Positions 34,849 to 45,312 are shown, counted from the stretch's first letter. The stretch is 64,000 nt of DNA from CANKHA01 sp963750965 (GCA_963750965.1 CAVVSK010000019.1:124001-188000), one strand, 5' to 3'. Made by a program: numbers and translations. The notes: generated from the sequence alone by a model not told the origin.

Positions 34849-35049
34849 CTAGAGCTTCCAGCGTTCCATCAGGTCCTGGGGTGCGCCGCCGATGATCGCC
34901 CAGAACAGGGCGCTCAGCACAAACGCGATGATCGACAGGATGATCGCCGCCGGGATCGCGGCGAGCGTTACCTTGACGAAAAAGAACACCAGGCGAAAAA
35001 ACGGGATGCGTAAATCGACGAGGACCAAGCGCTGGGCGGGGCCATTCAT
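34849..35049 (-). CDS. small membrane protein of unknown function
   Basis: 66 residues: MNGPAQRLVLVDLRIPFFRL, then a long hydrophobic stretch (VFFFVKVTLAAIPAAIILSI and IAFVLSALFWAII) that can form two short transmembrane helices, and a C-terminal GGAPQDLMERW. An AGAAAGACCCC-type sequence precedes the start. It is divergent from apt and convergent with petC. The family name is not recognised. Confidence 0.65.
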   Translation of the reverse strand: MNGPAQRLVLVDLRIPFFRLVFFFVKVTLAAIPAAIILSIIAFVLSALFWAIIGGAPQDLMERWKL

Positions 35050-35129
35050 GGGGTCTTTCTCCGATTGCGATTCATCCCACCGTTCGCCAGAGTGAGCCAG
35101 TCCGCAAGGTACCGGTCCTGGATCACGTC

Positions 35130-35678
35130 ATGGCCTCGCCCGAGCTCGAGCACGATCTGAAGGCCGCGATCCGCAGCATCCCGGACTATCCCAAGCCCGG
35201 CATCGTGTTTCGCGACATCACCACCCTGCTCGGCGACGCCCGCGCCTTTCGCCGTGCGGTGGACGAGTTGGTGCAGCCCTGGGCGGGATCCAAGATAGAC
35301 AAGGTTGCGGGCATCGAGGCGCGTGGCTTCATTCTTGGCGGCGCGGTAGCCCACCAACTATCCGCCGGATTCATTCCGATCCGCAAGAAAGGCAAGCTGC
35401 CGCACAAGCGCGTGAGTATCGCCTATTCGCTGGAATACGGCCTGGACGAGATGGAAATGCACGAGGACGCGGTGGCGAAAGGTGACCGGGTCATCCTGGT
35501 TGATGATCTGATCGCCACCGGCGGCACCGCGGAAGGCGCGGTGAAGCTGCTGCGCCAGATGGGCGGGCAAGTCGTCGCCGCCTGTTTCGTGATCGATCTG
35601 CCTGATCTCGGCGGCGCGGAAAAAATCCGCCAGCTCGGCGTGCCGGTGCGCACGCTGATTTCATTTGAAGGGCATTAA
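35130..35678 (+). CDS. apt: adenine phosphoribosyltransferase
   Basis: 182 residues. The PRPP-binding motif is RVILVDDLIATGGTAEGAVK, with IPDYPKPGIVFRDIT at the N-terminus and IEARGFILGGAVAHQ and KKGKLPHK in between, all standard for Apt. It makes AMP from adenine and PRPP (purine salvage). It is a stand-alone gene divergent from the small membrane protein. Confidence 0.96.
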   Translation: MASPELEHDLKAAIRSIPDYPKPGIVFRDITTLLGDARAFRRAVDELVQPWAGSKIDKVAGIEARGFILGGAVAHQLSAGFIPIRKKGKLPHKRVSIAYSLEYGLDEMEMHEDAVAKGDRVILVDDLIATGGTAEGAVKLLRQMGGQVVAACFVIDLPDLGGAEKIRQLGVPVRTLISFEGH

Positions 35679-35708
35679 GCTCTTTTCGCAGTCATCTGAA
35701 TTGTCATG

Positions 35709-35791
35709 GCCGGGCTTGTCCCGGCTCGTCCCCGCTCAAGCGGGGACCCAGGGAAGACGCGCTGATCCTGGATTCCCGCTTGCGCGGGAAT
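35709..35791. repeat. three tandem hairpins between apt and the M48 peptidase gene
   Basis: GCCGGG/CCCGGC around CTTGT (35709-35725), GTCCCCGC/GCGGGGAC around TCAA (35728-35747), and ATTCCCGC/GCGGGAAT around TTGC (35772-35791). Each stem is perfect, two with tetraloops. This is a known style of intergenic repeat in proteobacteria. It lies between two convergent genes and may stop transcription from both sides. Confidence 0.8.
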
Positions 35792-35840
35792 GAGCGGCAA
35801 GGGAGTAGCACGCGCGGCAACCGAAACGCATCACGCGCAC

Positions 35841-37037
35841 TCAGCCGAGGTGCCGGCGCCGCATGCCCCAGGGCGGGCGCCGTCCCCAAGGACCATATTC
35901 CGGCGCCGGGCGGCCAAGTTCGACCGGCGGATGCTCCGGCAGGAAGGCCGCCTCGCGTCTCGCCTTCGCCACTCCAGGGACCCTCTGCCGGCTGCTCGGC
36001 GCTTTCTTCTACCGCGATCTCCTGTTCGTCCGGCGGGGGCAAGGCCAGCGGTCCGGGATCATGCCCGCCGGCCATTTTCACCAGCGCGTCTACCCGCTTG
36101 TCGATCGAGGGATGCGTGGCGAAGATGTCGGTGAAATCCGTGCGCGGATTGTCGATGCACATCTCCATCACGGCGGAATTGGCGCGGGGCAATTCTCCGC
36201 GGCCTTCGATCTTGCGCAGCGCCATGATCATCGCATCGGGATTCTTGGTCAGTTCCACCGCACCTGCGTCCGCCAGAAATTCCCTGCTGCGCGACAGCGC
36301 GAAGCGGATGACGACGGACAACAGCCAGGAGACCACGATCAGCCCGATGGCGATGAGAATGGCGATGCCGGCGCCGCCCTTCTTTCCGCCGCCACCATTG
36401 CCGCTGCTGCCCGATCCGCCGCCGCCGAAGCGCGCGCTCTGGAACATCAAGCGGAAGATCATCTCGCCGAAGAAGGAGATCACGCCCGCGATCACCACCG
36501 CGATCACCAGCATGCGGACGTCGCCGTTGCGGATATGCGTCAGCTCGTGGCCGAGCACCGCCTCCATTTCCGCGTCGGTGAGCGCCTGCTGCAGTCCGGT
36601 GGTTACCGTGATGGAATATTGCTTCTCGTTCAGCCCGGTGGCGAAGGCGTTGAGCGCAACGTCATCGATGATCTTCAGTTTCGGCATCGGGATGCCGCGC
36701 GAGATGCAGAGATTTTCCAATAGGTTGTAAAGCCGTGGTTCTTCCGCCCGGCTGACTTCGCGCCCGCCGGTAATGGCGTCGATCATCGACTGATGGAATT
36801 TGTAGGCGATCAGCATCCAGATGATCGTGCCGAGCGTCGCCCAGGGCAGCGCGAGCAGGAAATCGAACCAAGCCGCACGCAACAGATAGTCGAGCGGCGC
36901 ATCCGGCCTGGTCAGCGCCTCGGCGCCAAGCGCGCCGGCATAGACCAGCACATAGACCAGGAAGAAAGCCCGATCAGCAGCGCGACCGAGCGCCGCCGGT
37001 TGGACTGGATATGCGTATAGAGCCCGAAGGCGGCCAT
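35841..37037 (-). CDS. M48 family zinc metalloprotease (HtpX-like), two frameshifts
   Basis: The start is ATG 37037 (MAAFGLYTHIQSNRRRSVAL). Near 36966 the frame breaks; adding one T to CTTTC joins LLIGLFFLVYVLVYAGALGA. The core, 36951 to about 35975, has two membrane segments before and after VLGHELTHIRNGDVRM (HExxH zinc site) and SREFLADAGAVEL, typical of HtpX/M48B. Near 35975 a second break occurs: removing one C from CCC leads into EAAFLPEHPPVELGRPAPEY and RRPPWGMRRRHLG, with a stop at 35841. It is downstream of lemA by 17 bases. Membrane quality-control protease. Confidence 0.85.
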
Positions 37038-37054
37038 GGTTGCCCGCCGGGGCC

Positions 37055-37618
37055 TCAGAACTTCACGCCGGGCGCCTGTTCCAGCTGCGGTCGCGCTTCG
37101 GCGACGTCGAAAAATTCGCGCGGGCGGAAACCGAACGGCCCTGCCAGCAGCGCGGCCGGGAACTGCTCGATGCCGGTATTGTATTCCTGCACGGCGTTGT
37201 TGAAGAAGCGCCGCGCCGCCGCGAGCTTGTTCTCAATGTCGGAAAGCTCGGCCTGCAATTGCTGGAAATTCTGGTTGGCCTTCAGGTCCGGATAGGCTTC
37301 CGAAAGGGCGAAGAGCTGGCGCAGAGCCCCGCTGAGCATATTCTCCGCCGCCGCCTGTTGTGCCGGGCCATGGGCTGCCATCGCGACGTTGCGCGCTTTG
37401 ACCACCTCTTCCAGCGTGCCCCGCTCGTGCGTGGCATAGCCCTTCACCGTTTCCACCAGATTGGGGATCAGGTCGTGGCGCTGCTTGAGCTGGACGTCGA
37501 TGTCGGCGAAGGCTTGGCTCACCCGCTGGCGCAAGGCGACAAGGCCGTTGTAGATCACGATGACCCATACCAGGAGGGCGACGGCGATCCCGAGGACAAC
37601 CCAGGTGGTCGTGGACAT
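37055..37618 (-). CDS. lemA: LemA family protein
   Basis: 187 residues from ATG 37618, with GGGGGAGC 6 bases upstream; a longer frame to 37696 would include repeat DNA. One N-terminal helix (WVVLGIAVALLVWVIVIYN) anchors the protein, followed by the LemA motif QRVSQAFADIDVQLKQRHDL then IPNLVETVKGYATHE, and coiled-coil helices. LemA proteins are commonly encoded next to M48 (HtpX-like) proteases, as here. The function is unknown. Confidence 0.92.
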   Translation of the reverse strand: MSTTTWVVLGIAVALLVWVIVIYNGLVALRQRVSQAFADIDVQLKQRHDLIPNLVETVKGYATHERGTLEEVVKARNVAMAAHGPAQQAAAENMLSGALRQLFALSEAYPDLKANQNFQQLQAELSDIENKLAAARRFFNNAVQEYNTGIEQFPAALLAGPFGFRPREFFDVAEARPQLEQAPGVKF

Positions 37619-37656
37619 GATGCAGCTCCCCCAAATGTTTGACCGGCGCGAGCCTA

Positions 37657-37688
37657 GCGCATGATCCCGAAAAGTGGGAACCGGTTTT
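37657..37688. repeat. partial copy of the rhizobial palindromic repeat
   Basis: GCGCATGATCCCGAAAAGTG then GGAACCGGTTTT matches the left arm and core of the element at 13946-13996, but the right arm (GATCATGCGC) is missing. The remainder is replaced by CCGCACAAG and the terminator below. Confidence 0.8.
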
Positions 37689-37694
37689 CCGCAC

Positions 37695-37731
37695 AAGAAA
37701 AAACCCCAGGCGGGGGGGTGCCTGGGGTTTT
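37695..37731 (-). terminator. strong intrinsic terminator downstream of smc
   Basis: AAAACCCCAGGC 37700-37711 and GCCTGGGGTTTT 37720-37731 are a perfect 12-bp inverted repeat with an eight-base G-rich loop. On the minus strand the stem is followed by TTTTTTCTT. It would end transcripts from smc or from a small RNA lying between smc and lemA; the T/A flanks make it usable in both directions. Confidence 0.88.
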
Positions 37732-37879
37732 ACGCACCGGATGACATTCGGGGGGTGGGGGGTGTCACCCGGCGTATACCCGCTAACGCGGAGTTAGACG
37801 GTTGGTTCCGGCTAATTCGGCGGCGGCATTTACCGGGTTACCTGTAGGACGAGTTCCAGCCCGCCTATTTTTTCGGCAG

Positions 37880-40800
37880 CTACACCGCTTCCTTGAACTT
37901 CGCCGCGGTCTCCAGATCCACCGAAACCAGCTGGGACACGCCGCGTTCGGCCATGGTGACGCCGAACAGCCGGTTCATGCGGGCCATGGTGATCGGGTTA
38001 TGGGTGATGATGACAAAGCGCGTGTCGGTGGAGCGCGTCATCTCGTCCAGCAGGTCGCAGAAGCGTTCCACGTTGTGATCGTCGAGCGGGGCGTCCACCT
38101 CGTCCAGCACACAGATCGGCGCCGGATTGGTGAGGAACACGGCGAAGATCAGCGCCAGCGCCGTCAGTGCCTGCTCGCCGCCGGAGAGCAGCGACAGCGT
38201 CTGCGGCTTTTTCCCGGGCGGCTTGGCCATGATCTCAAGGCCGGCCTCCAGCGGGTCCTCGCTTTCGATCAGCTGAAGTTCGGCGGTGCCGCCGCCGAAC
38301 AGGCCGGTGAACAGCCGCTGGAAATGGCCATTCACCACCTCGAATGAGCTGAGCAGCCGTTCGCGCGCCTCGCGGTTGAGGCTCTGGATTCCGAGCCGCA
38401 GCTTGCGGATGGCTTCGACCAGATCGTCACGCTCGGTGGTGAGATTGGTGTGCTGGGTTTCGACCTCGCGCAATTCTTCCTCGGCGCGCAGGTTGACGGC
38501 GCCGAGACGCTCGCGCTCGCGCCGCAGCTTGTCCAGTTCGGCCTCCACTTCAGTGAGGTCGCGGGCCGCTTCGCCGGGCTTGATCCCAGCCAGTTCCGCC
38601 ACCGCGGCAGGCTCGACTTCCAGCATCTCGCGAATTTCATGCCCCACGTCGGCGAGCCGTCGCTTGGCGCCTTCGAAGCGTTCTTCGGCGCGGGCAGCTT
38701 CCTCGCGCGCGGCGCCCATGGCCTCGAGCGCCAGGCGGGCGGCGCGGTCGGCCTCCTTCAGCGCATTCTCCGCCTCGGCCAGCTGGTCGGCGGCGGCACG
38801 GCGCTCGGTTTCGGCCGATTCGATTTGCCCGATCAGGCCACGCCGCTGCTCGGCGAAAAGTTCGGGCGCATTTTCAAGCGAGGCGCGCTCGGTCTTGGTC
38901 TCCTCGCTGCGCTTCTCCAGCGTGGCGATCTGCGCCCGCGCGCCGTCATTGCGCTGCGACCAGGCCTGCCGCTCGGAGGAGATCGCCTGCAGGCGGCGGT
39001 CGGAAAGCTCCGCTTCGCGCGCGATCGCCTGCGCCTCCGCGCGGATTTCGGCCACCTTGCCGCGCTGCTCCTCGATGTCCGCGCGCACGGCAGCAAGCTG
39101 CTGCTCCAAATCATCCGCCGGCTGCAAGTCCGCCAGCGCACGCTTCGCCATTTCCTGCGCCGCCGCTGCTTCATCGCGGTTGGCGGAAAGCCGGGTCTTG
39201 GCTTCGTCCAGCGCCGACAGACGGGCGGCATCCCGGTTGGCTTCGCGCTCGGCCGCGTTGTGCCGGTCACGCGCTGCGTCGGCCTCGCGCTGGCGCTCGC
39301 GCACCCGCGCACGCGCTTCGGTCTCGGCTGCGGCAGCCCGGACTGCCTCGGCATGCGCGGCATCGGCGGCACTGCGCTCTTGCCTCGGCATCGGCGCGGG
39401 CGGTCTTCATTTCGTTTTCGATATCGGCAAAACGGCTGCGCTCGGCGAGCCGCCGTGCAGCGCCGGTCGGCGCGTGGGCCGAAGCGGCAAAGCCGTCCCA
39501 GCGCCAGAGATCCCCTTCGCGCGAAACCAGCCGCTGGCCCGGCTTCAGCGCCGCCGCATGTTTTGCGCCCTCGGCGCGCGAGACGATGCCGATCTGGGCA
39601 AGCCGACGCGCGAGCTCCGCCGGCGCCTTCACCCGCTGCGACAACGGCTCAATGCCTTTCGGCAAGGCCGGGTCGGATGGGTCTGCTGCGGCGCCCATCC
39701 AGCGCATCGGCGCCGAAGGATCGGCCGGTGCATCGAGATCGTCGCCGAGCGCAGCGCCCAGCGCCATCTCGAACCCCTTCTCCACGGTGACGCTGTCCAT
39801 CACCGGCGGCCATAAATTCTTCGTCTCGACCGCGAGCACCTTGGAGAGCGTCTTGGCTTCGGTTTCCAGGCGCTGCACGCGCCGCTCGGCATCGGCCAGC
39901 GGCCCACGCGCCGCCTCGACATGCTCGCGCGCGGAAACATTAGCCGCTTCGGCTGCGAAGGCTTCGGCTTCGGCTTCGTCCACCGCCGCTTGCGCGGCTT
40001 CCGCTGCGGACGCCAGCGCAGCGAGATCGGGCCGGTCGGCCGCGGCAAGCTTGCCGTATTCGGCCTCCACTTCCGCGATCTCGCGGCCGAGGCGGGCGGC
40101 CCGCTCCGATTGATCGCGCGATGCGTTCTGTAATTGGTTGCGCTTGGCGGCGAGATCGGCGAGAGCGCCGGTCAACTCGCCAAAACGCTGCTCTGCGGTG
40201 CTGAGCACGGCATCGGCAGCCGTCATGCGTCCCTCGACACCGCTGCGGCGCGTTGCAGCCTCCTGCGCTTCCGCCTTCAGCGTGGTTTCCTCTGCCGCCA
40301 AGCGTTCAAGCGCCGCTTCCGCGTCGCTGGCCCGCTGGCGCTCGCGTTCCACGTCTTCCGCAAGCTGAACGAGGCGCAGGTCGAGCTCCGCCATGCGGTA
40401 CTTGGCGCGCTGTTCTTCCCGCTCCAGCGTTTCGCGCGCGACCACCAGCCTGTGCAGCGCAGCGGCGGCCTTAGCCTCCGTATCGCGCAAGCTCGGCAGC
40501 GAAGCCTGCGCCACCGCCTGCAGCTTGGAAGCCTGCGCCTGCTGACCCGTGCGCTCGGCGACGATGCGCACGCTGACGTCCTTGGCATGCTCGGCATCGG
40601 CAACTTCGGTCTGCGCCGCGATCCAGCGCAGGTGGAACAGCGTCGCCTCGGCCTTGCGGACCTGTGCGGCGACCGCACGGTAGCGCACGGCCTGGCGCGC
40701 CTGGCGTTTGAGCCCGTCCATCTGCGACGCCAGCTGGGCAATAACGTCTTCCAGCCGGGCGAGATTCTGCTCCGCTGCCTTCAGGCGCAGTTCGGCTTCG

Positions 40801-41333
40801 TGCCGACGTTGATGCAGGCCGGAAATGCCGGCGGCCTCCTCCAGCACGCGGCGGCGCTGTTCCGGCTTGGCCTGGATGATCTCGCCGATGCGGCCCTGAT
40901 GCACCAGCGCGGGCGAGCGGGAGCCGGTCGAAGCGTCGGCGAACAGAAGCTGCACGTCGCGCGCACGCACTTCGCGGCCGTTGATGCGATAGGCCGAACC
41001 GGAGTCGCGCTCGATGCGGCGCGCGACTTCCAGGGTGTCGTCATCATTGAAGGCGGCCGGCGCGGCGCGCTCGGAATTGTCGATGCCGATCGACACTTCG
41101 GCGGTGTTGCGCGCGGGGCGGGTGTTGGAACCGGAAAAGATCACTTCGTCCATGCCCGAGGCGCGCATGGACTTGAACGAGGTTTCGCCCATCACCCAGC
41201 GCAGCGCTTCGACCAGGTTGGATTTGCCGCAGCCGTTCGGACCGACCACGCCGGTCAGGCCGGGCTCTATCAGGAAGTCAGTCGGTTCGACGAAGGATTT
41301 GAAACCGATAAGCCGAAGTCGCGTGAGTTTCAT
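37880..41333 (-). CDS. smc: chromosome segregation protein SMC, frameshifted
   Basis: From ATG 41333: MKLTRLRLIGFKSFVEPTDF, Walker A GPNGCGKSNLVEALRW, then a coiled coil and hinge. At about 39385 frame 1 breaks. Frame 2 (from 39391 down to 37880) continues the coiled coil (SAADAAHAEAVRAAAAETEA) and holds the signature LSGGEQALTALALIF and Walker B PICVLDEVDAPLDDHNV. Deleting one A from GCAAGAG joins them as ADAEAERSAADAA, about 1150 residues, the normal SMC length. SMC organises the chromosome with ScpAB. Loss would be severe, so a sequencing error is likely. Confidence 0.93.
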
Positions 41334-41558
41334 GGGGTAACGTTTCCTGAGCCCAACCACAGACAGGGCAGTCGAATGTTCAGCGCCTGGTGGAATCAAC
41401 CAAGGCTCGGCCGGAGGCCGGTCGAGGCCGCCGCTGCACCGACAATGAATCGCCGGGCGAGTCTGAGCAACTGCCGGTGACGGGTTTTGCAGACCTTATC
41501 GCGTGGAACTCGTCGGTTTTCCGCCGCAACGCGCCGCCAATCCCGCCTGGTCCAGGCC

Positions 41559-41588
41559 AAAAAACCCTTATCCTGCCTTAAGATAGGG
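41559..41588 (-). terminator. intrinsic terminator overlapping the dsbA-like stop codon
   Basis: On the minus strand CCCTATC and GATAAGGG form a stem with one bulge, followed by TTTTTT (41559-41564). The TAA stop of the DsbA-like gene lies inside the descending arm. Confidence 0.65.
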
Positions 41589-42221
41589 CTGGATGAGCTT
41601 TTCGAGTTCTTCGATCGAAATATCCCCGGCGCGCTTCTCGCCGTTGATGAAAAAGGTCGGCGTTGAGTTCACGCCGAACTTCGTGCCGGCTTCACGCTGG
41701 GCTTTCACGCCGTCGATGACCTTCTGATTCGCGGCGCAGGTCTTGAAGCTTTCGTCGGTAAAGCCCGCCTGCTTGGCAATGCCCAGCAGCGGCTGCACCG
41801 GATTGTTCACCGCCCATTGGTCCTGTTTCTCGAACAGCGTCTCGACCAGCGGGAAATATTTCTCCTTGGAAGCGCAGCGGGCGATCACGATGGCGAGCAA
41901 ATCAACGTCATTGAGGGCGAACTCGCGGAAAATATAACGGACCTTGCCCGTATCGATGTAGCGCTTCTTCAGCTCGGGATAAGTCTTGACGGCGAAGTTG
42001 CGGCAATGCGAGCAGGTCAGCGAGGCATATTCCACGATCGTGACGGGCGCCGTATCCGAACCCTGGATCATATCCCCCAGCGGACCGGGAGCCATCAGGT
42101 TGGACGGCTGGGCCATCGCTTTGGTCACAAACGCATCCAGCGCGCTGGCGAGATAGCCGAGGCTTCCGACCGCGACGATGGAGGCAGTACCGACAAGCAG
42201 ATTGCGACGGGAGATTTTCAC
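41568..42221 (-). CDS. DsbA family thiol-disulfide oxidoreductase, exported
   Basis: 217 residues from GTG 42221, with GAGGAG 8 bases upstream. The signal sequence is KISRRNLLVGTASIVAVGSL, with a twin-arginine-like SRRNLL. The thioredoxin-fold active site is SLTCSHCRNFAVKTYP (CxxC = CSHC), and GVNSTPTFFINGEK supplies the cis-Pro region. It would act on periplasmic protein thiols. The gene follows DUF721 and precedes smc. The long ORF reaching to 42821 is a by-product of the DUF721 frameshift, not a fusion protein. Confidence 0.92.
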   Translation of the reverse strand: MKISRRNLLVGTASIVAVGSLGYLASALDAFVTKAMAQPSNLMAPGPLGDMIQGSDTAPVTIVEYASLTCSHCRNFAVKTYPELKKRYIDTGKVRYIFREFALNDVDLLAIVIARCASKEKYFPLVETLFEKQDQWAVNNPVQPLLGIAKQAGFTDESFKTCAANQKVIDGVKAQREAGTKFGVNSTPTFFINGEKRAGDISIEELEKLIQPYLKAG

Positions 42222-42322
42222 CTGATTACTCCTCGAGGGACCGGGTTCGGGCCGCGCGACCGCTATATGGAAACGGCAATTGTGGCAAGAAGGCGCGGTG
42301 CGCGGCATGGGCGAAAGCCCCG

Positions 42323-42803
42323 CTACCGCGTGGGTTTGACCGCAGCCCCGAGCCGCGCAAGCGCCTGGCGGAGCTCGTCGTCGGCGATCTCGGGCAGGGT
42401 GGCGGCGATGCGGGCTGCGGCTTCCGGATCTATCACTTTCGCGAGCCTTCTTTCCGCGCCGCGACAGCGGGGCTTGCCGCAGCGCCAGCCGATCGACCGC
42501 CTGCCAGCCGAAAAAGCGGTTCACCCGCTCCAGGATCACGGTAGCCAGATGCTGGATCTCGATGGCTGTCGGCCCGTCCACCCGCAGCACCAGCGTGCCA
42601 GGTTCGGGCGCCTCGTTTCCCACCGCGCGCGGCCATTGCACCTTCAGCGGTTCGGCATGCGCGGCGATCTCCGGGCCGACGATATCGGTCCAGCGCGTGA
42701 CCAGTTCTGCCGAAGCAAAGCCCTGCTGCTTGAAGGCATCGGACAAGCAGACGCCGAGAAATTCGGCGAGCGGGCGGGCTCCGCGGTTGGAAGGCTTGTT
42801 CAT
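42323..42803 (-). CDS. DUF721 (DciA-like) domain protein, frameshifted
   Basis: From ATG 42803: MNKPSNRGARPLAEFLGVCL, VTRWTDIVGPEIAAHAEPLK and GTLVLRVDGPTAIEIQH, the DUF721/DciA-like core. After LSRRGKKA (about 42440) the frame departs into Arg-rich sequence. The +1 frame gives KVIDPEAAARIAATLPEIAD and ends at 42323, restored if one C is removed from GCTCGCG. DUF721 proteins include DciA helicase loaders; whether this short form loads DnaB is not known. An alternative start is 42821. It is divergent from mutY, only 27 bases apart. Confidence 0.82.
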
Positions 42804-42830
42804 GACGGGCGGCTCTGGCAACGATCAGGC

Positions 42831-43936
42831 ATGACGCTAGCAGGTCAGGCGGCGCGAAAGAAGAAAGCTTCTCCCACCGTCGGGACATCGCCCGCCGAGA
42901 GCGTGCTCGCCTGGTACGACCGCCACCGCCGTATCCTGCCTTGGCGCGCCGCGCCGCGCGAGACGCCTGATCCGTATCGCGTCTGGCTTTCCGAGATCAT
43001 GTTGCAGCAGACGACGGTGAAAACCGTCGCGCCCTATTTTCTGCGCTTCGTCCAGCGCTGGCCGAACGTCGGCAGCCTGGCCGCCGCGCCGTTGCAGGAT
43101 GTGCTGAAGGCCTGGGCGGGGCTCGGCTATTACGCGAGAGCGCGCAATCTGCATGCCTGCGCGCAGGCTGTGGTGAAAGAACACGCCGGGCAGTTCCCGT
43201 CCGAGGAAAGGGCATTGCTCACTTTGCCGGGTGTCGGCGCCTATACGGCCGCGGCGATCGCGGCGATTGCTTTCGATCGTCCGGCCATGCCGGTGGATGG
43301 CAATATCGAGCGCATCGTCGCGCGGCTGTTCGCGGTGGAAGAGCCGATACCTGCGGCGAAGCCGGCGATCCGAGCGTTTGCCGAACGCTGACGCCGGCGG
43401 ACCGCGCCGGCGACTTTGCCCAGGCCATGATGGATCTGGGCGCGACTATCTGCACGCCGCAGCGACCGGCCTGCGCTTTCTGCCCGTTAAGCGAAGGATG
43501 TGAGGCACGGCGGCGCGGGGATCCTGAAAGCTTTCCCGTGAAAGCGCCGAAACCCAAGGGGACGCTGCGCCGAGGCGCGGCTTTCGTCGCCTTGCGTGCG
43601 GACGGCATGGTGCTTGTGCGTTCGCGGCCATCGAAAGGCTTGCTCGGAGGCATGACCGAAGTGCCGACCACCGAATGGTCAGCCGCTTTCGACATGCGGT
43701 CGGCACTTGCCGCCGCACCCTTTGCCCGGGCGAAATGGAAGAAGCTGCCGGGCACGGTTACGCATGTCTTCACCCATTTTCCTTTGGAGCTCGTGGTCTA
43801 TGCCGCGCAGGTGCGGACGAATACGCGCGCGCCGCGCGGTGCGCGCTGGGTGCCGCTTGCCGAGCTTGCAGGCGAGGCGTTACCCAGCGTCATGCGCAAA
43901 GTGATGGCGCATGCGTTTGAAAGACGACGCCTGTGA
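42831..43936 (+). CDS. mutY: A/G-specific adenine glycosylase MutY, frameshifted
   Basis: From ATG 42831 the catalytic domain reads PDPYRVWLSEIMLQQTTVKT, and LPGVGAYTAAAIAAIAFDRP then PVDGNIERI, the helix-hairpin-helix/Gly-Pro-Asp region. At 43391 the frame meets a stop (GAACGCTGA). Adding one G (GAAGCGCTGACG) joins it to LTPADRAGDFAQAMMDLGA, the 4Fe-4S ligands C-TPQRPA-C-AF-C-PLSEG-C, and the NUDIX-like C-terminal domain ending at 43936. MutY removes adenine opposite 8-oxoguanine. Total about 368 residues, normal. Confidence 0.93.
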
Positions 43937-43973
43937 TGGCAGCCAAGCACCGGAAGGCTAACGCGAGACACAG

Positions 43974-45108
43974 CTAGGTCGTCTGCATCTCGGCGCGAAT
44001 TTCGGCGCGCAGCTCGTCGATGAGCCGGAGACCCTTCTGGGTTTCCACATGCCAGAAGGTCCAGCCATTGCAGGCGTCGAGGCCTTGCGCCAGCGCGCCG
44101 ATACGATGGATCGAACCGACGGTCCCGCCGATGCAGATTGCGCCGTCCGCGCGCACCAGCGCCTTGTGACGGCGCTTGCCGTCGACGAGATGGTGGCCGG
44201 GCTTCACCAAACCGCGCTCGACCAGTGTTGCGAAGGCGACGCGGGGTGCGTCGCGCGCGGTCATGAACGGCGCAAGCGTTGCTTCCGGCAGCGGCTCGAT
44301 CGCCAAGATGCGTTTCTCCGCCGCCTGGGCGTAATTGGCGTCGCGCTCCACGCCCACGAAGCGGCGGCCGAGCCGGCGCGCCACTGCGCCGGTCGTGCCG
44401 GTGCCGGAGAAAGGATCGAGCACGAGATCGTCGGGCCGGGAGGATGAAAGGATGACGCGGGCCAGCAGGCTCTCCGGTTTCTGAGTTGGATGCAGCTTTT
44501 TGCCGTCGCGTCCTTTCAGCCGTTCCTCGCCGGTGCAGAGCGGCAGCGTCCAGTCCGAACGCACCTGCACACCTTCATTGCCGGCTTTCAGCGCGTCGTA
44601 ATTGAAGGTGTAACCCTTGGCGTTCGGCTCGCGCGCTGCCCAGATCAAAGTTTCGTGAGCGTTGGTGAAGCGCCGGCCGCGGAAATTCGGCATCGGATTG
44701 GTCTTGCGCCAGACCACGTCGTTGAGGATCCAGAAGCCGAGATCCTGCAGGATGGCGCCGACCCGGAAAATGTTGTGATAGGAGCCGATGACCCACAGCG
44801 TAGCGGCGGGCTTCATCACCCGGCGGCAGGCCAGAAGCCAGGCGCGGGTAAAGTCGTCATAATCCGAGAAGCTGGCGAACTTATCCCAGTCGTCGTCGAC
44901 GGCGTCGACGCGTGAAGTCGTCGGGTCGCTTGAGATCCCCCTGCAGCTGCAGATTGTAAGGCGGATCGGCAAATACCAGATCAACCGAGCCTGCCGTCAG
45001 CTTCGCCATCTCGGCAACGCAGTCGCCTACAAAGACGCGGGCGGCCGGCGCAAACTCATCGTGACTGCGGGGCGCCCTCTGGGACGCCCCGCGACGCGAC
45101 ACTACCAT
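43974..45108 (-). CDS. ccrM: CcrM-type GANTC adenine DNA methyltransferase, frameshifted
   Basis: From ATG 45108 the first frame gives RVFVGDCVAEMAKLTAGSVD and motif IV ADPPYNL, as far as LKRPDD. One extra T near 44915-44916 shifts it; the other frame continues SRVDAVDDDWDKFASFSDYD, which matches CcrM. Motif I is DPFSGTGTTGAVARRLG, C-terminal to motif IV, as in beta-class enzymes, and the C-terminal GWTFWHVE segment is the CcrM-specific tail. Total about 377 residues. CcrM methylates adenine in GANTC and controls the cell cycle in alphaproteobacteria. Two GACTC sites sit at the start (45109-45126). Confidence 0.93.
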
Positions 45109-45126
45109 GACTCAGTACTCTGACTC
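45109..45126. promoter_or_regulatory. two GANTC methylation sites at the ccrM start
   Basis: GACTC at 45109-45113 directly adjoins the ccrM initiation codon and a second GACTC is at 45122-45126, 13 bases apart. CcrM methylates this sequence, and in Caulobacter GANTC sites in the ccrM leader make the gene sensitive to its own methylation state. The rest of the 204-base gap holds an ATTGCC/GGCAAT hairpin (45203-45228) but no other clear signal. Confidence 0.6.
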
Positions 45127-45312
45127 AGGCGACGCGGCCGGCGACGCGGGACCTACAAACCGACGATCAGCATCATGGCGGGCTAAGGTAAAAATCGGCT
45201 TAATTGCCAAACTTGATCATTCGGCAATAAATGCCGGGAAACTTTACCGATCAGAAGGGGTTGATTCACGCGGCGGTAGCCCCCGGAAGGGCGCGGGACA
45301 GGGAAACAGAAA

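Noticed and set aside
38286..39815. Plus-strand open frame of 509 codons, very rich in Ser, Ala and Arg
   Set aside because: Antisense shadow of the SMC coiled coil; the composition mirrors the Ala/Glu codons on the other strand.
41568..42821. A single 417-residue frame looking like a DUF721-DsbA fusion
   Set aside because: The joining part is out-of-frame Arg/Ser/Pro-rich sequence. DUF721 has its proper end in the +1 frame and the DsbA-like gene has its own GTG, ribosome site and signal peptide.
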